Source of the DNA: an uncultured Flavihumibacter sp.
GTDB taxonomy: Bacteria; Bacteroidota; Bacteroidia; Chitinophagales; Chitinophagaceae
DNA length: 5,684 nt
Direction of reading: 5' to 3'
Assembly: GCA_946481605.1 (NCBI GenBank)
Contig: CAMLPA010000242.1
Span: 1 to 5,684, forward strand
The position numbers were made by a program, and so were the translations under genes. How positions within the stretch are numbered: position 1 is the stretch's first letter; each line of letters starts with the position of its first letter. The notes under the pieces are model-generated. The model saw only the letters and a list, made by a program, of their open reading frames with translations. It was not told the DNA's origin and did no database searches. This document shows positions 1 to 5,684 of this stretch, one piece after another.

Positions 1-732
1 AATGTGATGGAACCCGGGGAAGTGGCCGCCACAGCAGGCACCTCCGGTGTGATCTATGCAGTGACCGATGAACTCCTCGCCGACAAAAGATCGCGCGTAA
101 ACAGTTTTGCGCATGTGAGTTACAGTGAGCACGAAAAAAGGATCGGCGTATTGTTGTGCATCAACGGTACCGGTAGCATGAACAGTTGGCTCAAACGCTC
201 CATGGGCAATTCCCTTTCTTATATTGATATCAATGAACTCGCAGCGACTGCTCCTGAAGGTGCTGACGGACTCCTGGTGCTGCCTTTCGGCAACGGCGCT
301 GAAAGGATATTTGAAAATAAGGTAACCGGCGCACGCTTCGTAGACCTCGACCTGAACAGGCATACGCAGGCGCATTGCTTCCGTGCCGCCCAGGAAGGCA
401 TCGCTTTCGCTTTCCGCTATGGGCTGGATATTTTAAGGGAGAACGGGTTCGCGCCTTCGGTGATCCGTGCCGGATACGCCAATATGTTCCTGAGTCCTTT
501 GTTCGCGCAGACTTTCGTAAACATCACAGGTGTCGCGGTGGAACTGCATTCTTCAGACGGAAGCGTGGGCGCGGCCATAGGTGCAGGATTGGGCGTGGGC
601 TATTATAAATCGGCAGGAGAAGCATTCGGCAATAAAAAGGCGCTGAAACTGATCACGCCCAAACGGGACTCCCTGCTGGAAACCACGTATGTAAGGTGGA
701 AAAATGAATTGAATCAATCGCTGCAAGCATAA
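1..732 (+). CDS. xylB: Xylulokinase, C-terminal half (5' end outside window)
   Basis: This FGGY-family sugar kinase phosphorylates D-xylulose with ATP to D-xylulose 5-phosphate in the cytoplasm, the second step of isomerase-type xylose use. The reading frame is open from base 1 (N-V-M-E-P-G-E...), so the gene starts upstream and the GTG/ATG codons at 4-9 are internal. About 243 residues are visible, roughly half of a typical ~490-residue enzyme. Visible signs, in window residue numbers, are the nucleotide-binding AGTSG stretch (~12-16), LLCINGTGSMNSWLKRS (~51-67), LPFGNGAERIFENK (~93-106), an FGGY-like helix segment (~115-137), AGYANMFLSPLFAQ (~157-170, matching the usual GGGAKSPLWRQ region) and GSVGAAIGAG (~187-196). 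These match my recollection of Bacteroides-type xylulokinases closely. The catalytic Asp should lie just upstream of the window. xylA follows after 33 bp, which supports the assignment over other FGGY kinases. Confidence 0.95.
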   Translation, partial: NVMEPGEVAATAGTSGVIYAVTDELLADKRSRVNSFAHVSYSEHEKRIGVLLCINGTGSMNSWLKRSMGNSLSYIDINELAATAPEGADGLLVLPFGNGAERIFENKVTGARFVDLDLNRHTQAHCFRAAQEGIAFAFRYGLDILRENGFAPSVIRAGYANMFLSPLFAQTFVNITGVAVELHSSDGSVGAAIGAGLGVGYYKSAGEAFGNKKALKLITPKRDSLLETTYVRWKNELNQSLQA

Positions 733-765
733 TCTTTCTTCAAAAATTATAAAAATCAACTCAAA
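733..765 (+). promoter_or_regulatory. A-rich translation leader of xylA
   Basis: The 33-bp gap between xylB and xylA is almost free of G and rich in A and T, and it has no Shine-Dalgarno-like GGAGG. An A-rich leader just before the ATG is the usual Bacteroidota pattern for translation starts. No terminator or TAnnTTTG element is seen here, so xylB and xylA are probably co-transcribed. Confidence 0.5.
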
Positions 766-2094
766 ATGAATATAGTTCTTGGCGACAAAGCGTATTTCTC
801 CGGTATCGGAGCCATAGGTTATGAAGGACCTGAATCAGACAACCCACTGGCATTCCGCTGGTACGACGCTAAACGCGTAGTGGCGGGAAAAACAATGGAA
901 GAACACCTGCGCTTCGCCTGCGCTTACTGGCATTCTTTCTGCGGGAATGGCGCCGATCCCTTCGGTGAGCCCACCCATGTTTTTGCCTGGGACCAGCACA
1001 GCGATGCGGTGACCCGTGCTAAAATGAAGATGGACGCGGCTTTCGAGTTCATGACCAAAATGGGATTGCCTTTCTATTGCTTCCACGATGTGGATGTGGT
1101 GGACTATACCAATGATGTAAACGAGAACGATAAACGTCTTGCAGCGTTGACAGAATATGCCAAGCAGAAACAGGCTGCCAGTGGTATCCAGTTGCTTTGG
1201 GGAACCGCCAACCTGTTCAGCCACAAACGTTATATGAATGGCGCTTCCACCAATCCTGATTTCCATGTGCTGGCGCATGCCGGCGCACAGGTGAAAGCAG
1301 CGATGGACGCCACGATCGCACTGGGCGGACAGAACTATGTTTTCTGGGGCGGAAGAGAAGGGTATATGTCGTTGCTGAATACGGACATGAAGCGCGAACA
1401 GGAGCACCTGGCCATGTTCCTTACCAAAGCCCGTGATTATGCGCGCAGCCAGGGCTTCAAAGGTACTTTCTTCATCGAGCCAAAACCCTGTGAGCCTACC
1501 AAGCACCAATACGATTACGATTCCGCCACAGTAATCAGTTTCCTGCGTCAGTACAACCTGATGGACGACTTTAAACTGAACCTGGAAGTGAACCACGCCA
1601 CACTGGCTGGCCATACTTTCCAGCACGAACTGCAAGTAGCCGTAGACGCAGGTTTGCTCGGCTCCATTGATGCCAACCGTGGCGATTACCAGAACGGATG
1701 GGATACCGACCAGTTCCCCAATAACCTCAATGAGCTGGCGGAAAGCATGTTGATCATCCTTGAAGGCGGTGGCTTTAAAGGAGGTGGTATCAATTTCGAT
1801 GCGAAAATCAGAAGAAACTCTACCGATCCCCAGGACCTGTTCTATGCCCATATCGGCGGCATGGACACGTTCGCCCGCGCATTGGTGATCGCGGATAATA
1901 TTCTTCAGAAATCTGATTATAAGAAAATCCGGGAAGAAAGATATGCTTCTTTCGATGCAGGAGAAGGAAAGCGTTTCGAGAACGGAGAACTTTCTTTGGC
2001 TGATCTGCGTGCGTTCGCGGTAGCGAATGGAGAACCTGCGGTGAAGAGTGGTAAGCAGGAGCTGCTGGAGAATATTGTGAACAGGTATATTTAA
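766..2094 (+). CDS. xylA: Xylose isomerase
   Basis: This enzyme interconverts D-xylose and D-xylulose in the cytoplasm with two divalent metal ions and feeds the kinase encoded just upstream. The 442-residue protein is full length for the longer class II isomerases (E. coli XylA has 440). All the active-site residues are visible with a constant +6 offset from E. coli numbering. The ring-opening pair is H107 and D110 in FHDVD, and the hydride-shift Lys is K240 in [15 protein letters not shown]. Metal ligands are E238, E274, H277 ([16 protein letters not shown]), D302 (SIDANRGD), D313 and D315 (GWDTDQFP) and D345 (INFDAKIRR). The ATG at 766 is chosen because the protein then begins [14 protein letters not shown], in line with the family N-terminus, and an A-rich leader precedes it. 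No truncation or missing residue is seen. It is probably transcribed with xylB, with the stop at 2092-2094 and a strong terminator about 200 bp further on. Confidence 0.98.
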   Translation: MNIVLGDKAYFSGIGAIGYEGPESDNPLAFRWYDAKRVVAGKTMEEHLRFACAYWHSFCGNGADPFGEPTHVFAWDQHSDAVTRAKMKMDAAFEFMTKMGLPFYCFHDVDVVDYTNDVNENDKRLAALTEYAKQKQAASGIQLLWGTANLFSHKRYMNGASTNPDFHVLAHAGAQVKAAMDATIALGGQNYVFWGGREGYMSLLNTDMKREQEHLAMFLTKARDYARSQGFKGTFFIEPKPCEPTKHQYDYDSATVISFLRQYNLMDDFKLNLEVNHATLAGHTFQHELQVAVDAGLLGSIDANRGDYQNGWDTDQFPNNLNELAESMLIILEGGGFKGGGINFDAKIRRNSTDPQDLFYAHIGGMDTFARALVIADNILQKSDYKKIREERYASFDAGEGKRFENGELSLADLRAFAVANGEPAVKSGKQELLENIVNRYI

Positions 2095-2100
2095 TGATTT

Positions 2101-2174
2101 TTCACGCGATTGCTTTGTGCTGCGCACTTCGCAACGCACTGCTTCGTTCCTCGCAGTAGCAAGGACGCAAGGAG
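2101..2174. repeat. Repeat-like GC-rich segment with two hairpins and a short tandem repeat
   Basis: Just after the xylA stop codon lies a structured, non-coding-looking stretch. A first hairpin pairs GCG(A)TTGC at 2106-2113 with GCAACGC at 2131-2137 (7 bp, one bulged A) and has an inner GTGC/GCAC pair (2117-2120 / 2124-2127). A second pairs ACTGC (2138-2142) with GCAGT (2153-2157). Then come two near-identical 8-base units, GCAAGGAC and GCAAGGAG (2159-2174). On the minus strand the second hairpin reads TGCGAGGAACGAAGCAGT. This resembles the dispersed intergenic repeat TTGCGAGGAACGAAGCAATC known from many bacterial genomes. That resemblance is from memory, and whether it is repeated elsewhere in this genome cannot be seen here. 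Confidence 0.45.
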
Positions 2175-2289
2175 CGGTTTTAGTGCTGAGGGTGAGGATT
2201 TTCCCGCTGCAACAAGAATGATTGTTACGGAGCGGATGATTTGAGTGGTGAATAGCGTGAACTACTGAATACGCACTATTGAAAATAAC

Positions 2290-2327
2290 AAAACGGGCTG
2301 TGTTGTAAAATCACACAGCCCGTTTTT
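2290..2327. terminator. Bidirectional rho-independent terminator between convergent genes
   Basis: A perfect 14-bp stem (2290-2303 paired with 2313-2326) contains the GC-rich core ACGGGCTGTGT / ACACAGCCCGT and encloses a 9-base loop (TGTAAAATC). On the plus strand the stem ends in a run of five T (2323-2327), serving the xyl operon. On the minus strand it is followed by TTTTGTTATTTT, serving the oxidoreductase gene, whose stop codon is only 14 bp away. The A-tract/T-tract on both sides is the classic layout of a shared terminator for converging genes. Confidence 0.9.
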
Positions 2328-2340
2328 AGTATCATATTGT

Positions 2341-3642
2341 TTACACCTGCGGGTACTTCCAGCCATTCTCATACTTTGGTTTGAGTAACTTTCTGGCTTT
2401 TTTACTGGTTACAGACTGCCTTTCTTTATCCCAGAATACCTTCTCTTTTGAACGGAGCGATATGTTCCCAAGGTGGCAATGCGCCGCTACCCTGGCGCCC
2501 GCTTCGATAGGGCAATTAAGCAGGGATTTATTTTTTTCACGAACGGCTTTGATGAAATTGATGGTGTGCATATCCAGTCCGTCGTCTGATTTTTTGGTCC
2601 AGGGAACAGGGGTTATATCTTTCTTATCTTTTTCAGGGATTACTTCCCAGCCGCTTCGGTTAACGATTAGCGTGGCATTGGAGCCTATGAAGGCGATGCC
2701 GTGGTTGTAACCGAAGAATTGTCCTTTGCCCATGGAATGTTCCCAGGTAAGCTGGAAGCTGCCGTAATCATACAGGGCGGTTTGCAGGTCCGGGGTTTCT
2801 TTGGCGTCTGTGGGGAACATGTATTTAGCCCCGGAACTTGCTACGGATACGGGATCTCCGGCTTTCATACCCCAGAGCGCGATATCAAAAAGGTGTACGC
2901 CCCAGTCGGTCATCAGTCCGCCGGCATAATCCCAGAACCACCGGAACTGGTAATGGAAACGGTTTTCGTTGAAGGGACGTTTTGGTGCGGGTCCCAGCCA
3001 CATATTGTAATCAACACCTGCGGGAACAGGGCCATCGGGAACGGGCGTGAGTGGTTCGCCCCCGCCACGGAAGAACCAGGTTTTCACCGAATAGATGTTT
3101 CCGAGCTTTCCTGAATGTACATAAGCGATGGCATCCTGGAAATGTTTTTGGCTGCGTTGCCATTGGTTCACCTGAACAATGCGGTCATATTTTTGTGCGG
3201 CTTCCACCATGGTGATCGTCTCTGCTACAGAGTTGGCGGCTGGTTTCTCCACGTATATTTCCTTTCCGGCCTTACAGGCGTCCACCATCATCAGGCAATG
3301 CCAGTGGTCTGGGGTGGCGATGATCACTACCTGCACTTCAGGCGAGGCGAGCACTTCACGGTAATCCTTATAAGTTTTCGGTATGATGTTCTTCTGCTTC
3401 AGTTCATTCATCCGCTGGTTTATTACATTGTCATCCACATCACACAATGCCACACAACGGGTGCCGTTTATTTTGAGCATGCTCATCAGGTTGCTCCAGC
3501 CCATGCCTTTGCAACCGATCAGTGCGATACCGACAGGTGTTTCCTGAAAAGGCGCTGCCTGTACGATCGAAGGAAATGTTACGGCAATACCGATGCCGGC
3601 CCCGGTTAAAATGCTGTTTTTGAGGAAATTTCGTCTTTGCAT
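2341..3642 (-). CDS. Tat-exported Gfo/Idh/MocA family oxidoreductase, substrate unknown
   Basis: This is a predicted NAD(P)-dependent sugar or cyclitol oxidoreductase of 433 residues. The N-terminus has a twin-arginine signal: QRRNFLK at residues 2-8, a hydrophobic stretch at ~11-24 and a likely cleavage near VQAA (27-30), so the folded enzyme is probably exported to the periplasm. The Rossmann domain follows at ~36-155, with GCKGMG at 43-48, the acidic strand end LCDVDD (66-71), ATPDHWH (109-115) and the family EKP motif at 132-134, whose K133 is the expected catalytic Lys. The substrate domain carries WDYAGGLMTDWGVHLFDIALW (237-257); D246 and H250 lie where the active-site Asp/His is usually found. 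The protein is of usual length for the exported Bacteroidota and Planctomycetes members. GH109 glycosidases share the fold and Tat signal, but the GH109-like His region is not evident. The ATG is fixed by the signal peptide. The gene converges on xylA and diverges from the sigma gene, so it appears monocistronic. Confidence 0.9.
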   Translation of the reverse strand: MQRRNFLKNSILTGAGIGIAVTFPSIVQAAPFQETPVGIALIGCKGMGWSNLMSMLKINGTRCVALCDVDDNVINQRMNELKQKNIIPKTYKDYREVLASPEVQVVIIATPDHWHCLMMVDACKAGKEIYVEKPAANSVAETITMVEAAQKYDRIVQVNQWQRSQKHFQDAIAYVHSGKLGNIYSVKTWFFRGGGEPLTPVPDGPVPAGVDYNMWLGPAPKRPFNENRFHYQFRWFWDYAGGLMTDWGVHLFDIALWGMKAGDPVSVASSGAKYMFPTDAKETPDLQTALYDYGSFQLTWEHSMGKGQFFGYNHGIAFIGSNATLIVNRSGWEVIPEKDKKDITPVPWTKKSDDGLDMHTINFIKAVREKNKSLLNCPIEAGARVAAHCHLGNISLRSKEKVFWDKERQSVTSKKARKLLKPKYENGWKYPQV

Positions 3643-3739
3643 ACTGGCAAGGTTTTGTTTTGAAGGGAAAACGTGAATATAACTAAAAAAATTATTTCCG
3701 GTCGGGAGTAGGGGTAGGCGGTTACTGAATTGTAATCAT

Positions 3740-3747
3740 CTAAAGTA
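3740..3747 (-). promoter_or_regulatory. Possible -7 element for the exported oxidoreductase gene
   Basis: On the minus strand this reads TACTTTAG, five of the six fixed positions of the Bacteroidota -7 consensus TAnnTTTG. It lies about 97 bp upstream of the oxidoreductase ATG, so the leader would be long. No clear TTTG -33 box is seen at the expected distance, only a T-rich GTTTTAA. A weaker TATATTCA lies nearer the gene. The call is tentative. Confidence 0.25.
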
Positions 3748-3753
3748 GCTTTG
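3746..3753 (+). promoter_or_regulatory. Bacteroidota-type -7 promoter element for the sigma/anti-sigma operon
   Basis: TAGCTTTG is an exact match to the TAnnTTTG -7 consensus used by the primary sigma factor of Bacteroidota. It lies 42 bp upstream of the preferred ATG of the sigma gene, a sensible leader length. The -33 side is poor: GTTA at 3721-3724 is at the right spacing (21 bp), while the only TTG (3730-3732) is too close at 13 bp. A weak -33 box could mean low basal expression or the need for an activator. Confidence 0.5.
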
Positions 3754-3795
3754 AGCGCGGTTAAAACATATCACCGGATTTATCACATAAAAGGC

Positions 3796-4368
3796 ATGGA
3801 ATTAACGGACCAGGTTTTGGTGCCCTTGTTGCTGAACCGCAACGAAGGCGCTTTTGAAACGGTTTTTAAAAGATATTTTAAAGACCTGCATGCCTATGCC
3901 TGCAGTATTCTCAAAGCGGAAGTGTATGCGGAAGAGATGGTGCAGCAGGTGTTTTTTAAGCTCTGGGACCGCAACCAACAGTTGCAGGTACAGGGTTCCC
4001 TGGCCGCTTATCTTTACCGTTCGGTGCACAACGAATGCCTTAACCATTTAAAGCACCTGAAAGTACGCCATGTACACCAGGCTTATGCCACGCACCATGC
4101 GGTTCACCACGCGGAAGATGCCGACCCGGTGCGTTTGGAAGAACTGGAGAAAAGGATCGACATCGCGATGAACCGTTTGCCCGAGCAATGCCGTACTATT
4201 TTTCAACTCAGCCGCTTCGAAGAACTCCGTTACCGGGAAATAGCCGATAAACTCGGAATTTCCGTCAAAACCGTAGAAAACCAGATGGGCAAAGCATTGC
4301 GGATCATGCGGGAAGAACTCGCCGAATACCTGCCCTCCCTTATTATTTTGTACCTGTTGAACGCCTAA
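3796..4368 (+). CDS. ECF RNA polymerase sigma factor, FecI-like Bacteroidota type
   Basis: This alternative sigma factor directs RNA polymerase to a specific set of promoters once its anti-sigma factor lets go. With the ATG at 3796 the protein has 190 residues, normal for the family. Region 2 spans ~18-85 (AFETVFKRYFKDLHAYA, AEEMVQQVFFKLWDRN, SLAAYLYRSVHNECLNHLK). Region 4 spans ~118-172 (IDIAMNRLPEQCRTIFQLSRFEELRYREIADKLGISVKTVENQMGKAL), with the helix-turn-helix at ~146-166. The C-terminal hydrophobic tail SLIILYLL is common in Bacteroidota members. A 15-residue longer form from TTG at 3751 is possible, but that TTG lies inside the promoter element TAGCTTTG and the family starts near MELTD, so I prefer 3796. 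The AAAAGG at 3789-3794 sits too close to the ATG for a normal Shine-Dalgarno site. The linker is unusually rich in His (eight at residues 84-105). The anti-sigma gene follows after 10 bp. Confidence 0.95.
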   Translation: MELTDQVLVPLLLNRNEGAFETVFKRYFKDLHAYACSILKAEVYAEEMVQQVFFKLWDRNQQLQVQGSLAAYLYRSVHNECLNHLKHLKVRHVHQAYATHHAVHHAEDADPVRLEELEKRIDIAMNRLPEQCRTIFQLSRFEELRYREIADKLGISVKTVENQMGKALRIMREELAEYLPSLIILYLLNA

Positions 4369-4378
4369 ACCCCGGAAA

Positions 4379-5356
4379 GTGAAAGAACTGAACAACGATA
4401 TTATTCATGATCTCCTGGTGAAGACCTTACTGGGAGAGGCTTCTCCGGAAGAAGTGCAGGCGGTGGAACGCTGGAAAGCGGCATCGCCCGATAACCGGAA
4501 GCTGGCAGAAGACATCGCCACCGTGTGGCGCAAGAGCCGTGAAATTGCGGCAACGTCCCAAATGGATGAACAGCAGGCCTGGAACCGCTTCCGTGCCAAA
4601 CTGCATGATCCCGCGCGGTTGCAGGAGGCGCCCGTGGTGCCCATGAAGAAAAAATGGAAATGGCAAGTGGCAGCAGCATGGATTTTATTGGTAGGCATCG
4701 CGGCAACTATCATCTACCAATTCGGCTTCTCCCGGCAGGAAACATTCTCGAGCACCGATCGTTCCCTGGCCGTTCAACTTCCGGATGCCTCTTCCGTTTC
4801 GCTCAATAAAAACAGTTCTGTTACGTATGCGGCCGCCCCGCTTTCAGGAGAAAGAAAAGTGAAACTCAAAGGTGAAGCTTTCTTCGAAGTAAAAAAGACA
4901 GGAAAACCTTTCAGGGTGTACGTGAACAATACGGTGGTAACGGTGCTGGGTACTTCATTTTACATCGATGGCAGAAGCGAACAAACAGCAGTACAGGTGA
5001 AGACCGGCCTCGTGCAGGTGGTGCACAATCAGGATACTGTGCTGTTGCATCCCGGCGAAAAAATTTCACTGCGCAACGACGCCGATACATTGGTGAAAGA
5101 AGTGGCCCACGGCAGGCTATTCGAAGTATTCGTTTCAGGAGAAATTGTATGCGACAACACCCCGCTTTCCGACCTGGTGGAATTGTTGCGCCAAGAATAT
5201 GGGGCCATCATCGTGCTGGGGGATAGCACAGTAGGGAACATGACCATCACCACTACATTTAAAGACATGTCGCTCGATGAAATACTCAAGGTGGTGCAAC
5301 AGACATTGGGTGTGAAAGTAGACCGCAAAGACAAAAAATACCTCATTCGTTCATGA
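4379..5356 (+). CDS. FecR-family anti-sigma factor, membrane-anchored
   Basis: This protein should hold the sigma factor encoded just upstream and pass on a periplasmic signal. It has 325 residues, usual for Bacteroidota FecR proteins. The cytoplasmic N-terminal part (~1-90) has the sigma-binding-type helices (DLLVKTLLGEASPEEVQAVERWKAASPDNR). One membrane segment lies at ~95-116 (WQVAAAWILLVGIAATIIYQFG) after a basic KKKWK. The periplasmic FecR domain is at ~125-232 (VQLPDASSVSLNKNSSVTY, VKLKGEAFFEV, TVLGTSFYI, AVQVKTGLVQV, LHPGEKISL). The Bacteroidota C-terminal domain is at ~248-325 (FEVFVSGEIVCDNTPLSDLVELL, TITTTFKDMSLDEILKVVQQTLGV). The start is GTG at 4379: an in-frame TGA at 4358-4360 and the lack of any other start codon between leave no alternative with a full N-terminus. 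The stop overlaps the next gene's ATG. Confidence 0.95.
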   Translation: MKELNNDIIHDLLVKTLLGEASPEEVQAVERWKAASPDNRKLAEDIATVWRKSREIAATSQMDEQQAWNRFRAKLHDPARLQEAPVVPMKKKWKWQVAAAWILLVGIAATIIYQFGFSRQETFSSTDRSLAVQLPDASSVSLNKNSSVTYAAAPLSGERKVKLKGEAFFEVKKTGKPFRVYVNNTVVTVLGTSFYIDGRSEQTAVQVKTGLVQVVHNQDTVLLHPGEKISLRNDADTLVKEVAHGRLFEVFVSGEIVCDNTPLSDLVELLRQEYGAIIVLGDSTVGNMTITTTFKDMSLDEILKVVQQTLGVKVDRKDKKYLIRS

Positions 5357-5684
5357 AAAAGTTTATACGTTTTCAAGCTGTGCTGTTGTTGCTCATGACT
5401 TCAGCCCAATATATTTTTGCGCAGCAGAACCTTCAGAAGCAGGTGTCGCTTGATGTGAAGCAACAACGCATCGACCAGGTGCTCGAACTTCTAAGCAACA
5501 AAGGCGATTTTTATTTCTCCTACAACAGCCGTCTTTTCAAAAGAGACAGCGTGGTCAGTATTTCGGTACAGCAGAAATCCGTGAAATACATCCTGGACCT
5601 GTTGTTCAATGAAAAACTCCAATACATCGAAAGCGGCAGGTACATCATACTGCGGCCCCGCCCGGTAACACTTCAGTTGCAAAC
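5353..5684 (+). CDS. Exported STN-domain protein, N-terminal part (3' end outside window)
   Basis: An ATG at 5353 overlaps the anti-sigma stop (ATGA), and the frame stays open to the window edge, giving 110 residues. Residues 1-23 form a Sec signal peptide (MKKFIRF, hydrophobic VLLLLMTSAQYIFA, cut before QQ). Residues ~30-100 are a Secretin/TonB N-terminal (STN) domain: VSLDVKQQRIDQVLELLSNK, FYFSYNSRLFKRDSVVSISV, SVKYILDLLFNEKLQYIESGRYIIL. In cell-surface signalling the STN domain of an outer-membrane protein contacts the FecR protein in the periplasm, and the gene order sigma, anti-sigma, STN protein fits this. The rest may be a SusC-like TonB-dependent receptor, or a shorter protein with a carboxypeptidase-like regulatory domain. 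The SYNS...SGRYIILR wording reminds me more of the latter, but the window ends before this can be decided. Confidence 0.85.
   Translation, partial: MKKFIRFQAVLLLLMTSAQYIFAQQNLQKQVSLDVKQQRIDQVLELLSNKGDFYFSYNSRLFKRDSVVSISVQQKSVKYILDLLFNEKLQYIESGRYIILRPRPVTLQLQ

Noticed and set aside
835..2139. Long minus-strand open frame of 434 codons opposite xylA
   Set aside because: It lies almost wholly antisense to a xylose isomerase with every active-site residue intact. Its translation shows no recognisable domain and has a low-complexity, Cys/His/Phe-rich look typical of antisense frames.
2175..2289. Possible small gene or RNA between the repeat-like segment and the terminator
   Set aside because: I found no convincing start with a leader, no promoter element of the TAnnTTTG type and no conserved-looking RNA fold in this stretch. 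It looks like plain spacer.
2701..3609. Two consecutive plus-strand open frames (137 and 164 codons) opposite the oxidoreductase gene
   Set aside because: Both are antisense to a gene with clear Tat, Rossmann and EKP motifs. Neither has a family-like motif of its own.
2341..3642. Assignment of the exported oxidoreductase as a GH109 glycosidase
   Set aside because: GH109 enzymes share the fold, Tat signal and length, but the middle domain here has the TDWGVHLFDI form common in general exported Gfo/Idh/MocA proteins, and I do not see the GH109-type His region.
3751..3795. N-terminal extension of the sigma factor from TTG 3751
   Set aside because: The TTG is part of the TAGCTTTG promoter element, so it would lie upstream of the transcript start. 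The extra 15 residues do not look like the family N-terminus.
4401..4713. Three overlapping minus-strand open frames inside the anti-sigma gene
   Set aside because: They overlap one another and a well-supported gene, have no domain signals, and are rich in residues expected from antisense reading.

Overview
The window looks like a piece of a Bacteroidota chromosome, probably a Chitinophagales-type organism. Three things point there. It has a FecI-like sigma factor, a FecR-type anti-sigma factor with the Bacteroidota-style C-terminal domain, and an STN-domain exported protein, all in a row. Its start codons follow A-rich leaders rather than clear Shine-Dalgarno sites. A TAnnTTTG promoter element is also present. 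Base composition is near balanced and looks even across the window, with no insertion sequence, phage gene, tRNA, rRNA or CRISPR array seen.

Layout. (1) Positions 1-2094, plus strand: the C-terminal half of xylulokinase (xylB), then a complete xylose isomerase (xylA) 33 bp downstream. Together they convert D-xylose to D-xylulose 5-phosphate; the transporter and regulator are not in the window. (2) Positions 2095-2340: a convergent intergenic region with a folded, repeat-like GC-rich segment just after xylA and a strong bidirectional rho-independent terminator. (3) Positions 2341-3642, minus strand: a Tat-exported oxidoreductase of the Gfo/Idh/MocA family, substrate unknown. (4) Positions 3643-3795: a divergent promoter region. 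(5) Positions 3796-5684, plus strand: an ECF sigma factor, its FecR-type anti-sigma factor (10 bp downstream, GTG start) and the N-terminus of a secreted STN-domain protein (4-bp ATGA overlap), which runs off the window.

The last three genes form a transcriptional and translational unit of the cell-surface-signalling type. A periplasmic or outer-membrane STN protein is expected to signal through the membrane-anchored FecR protein to release the sigma factor. What it controls lies outside the window. The xyl genes, the exported oxidoreductase and the sigma operon look like separate transcription units.

Most of this is ordinary. I see no strong evidence for an undescribed system. The items most worth a second look are the repeat-like segment after xylA, the overlapping divergent promoter elements, the unknown substrate of the exported oxidoreductase, and the incomplete STN gene at the right edge.
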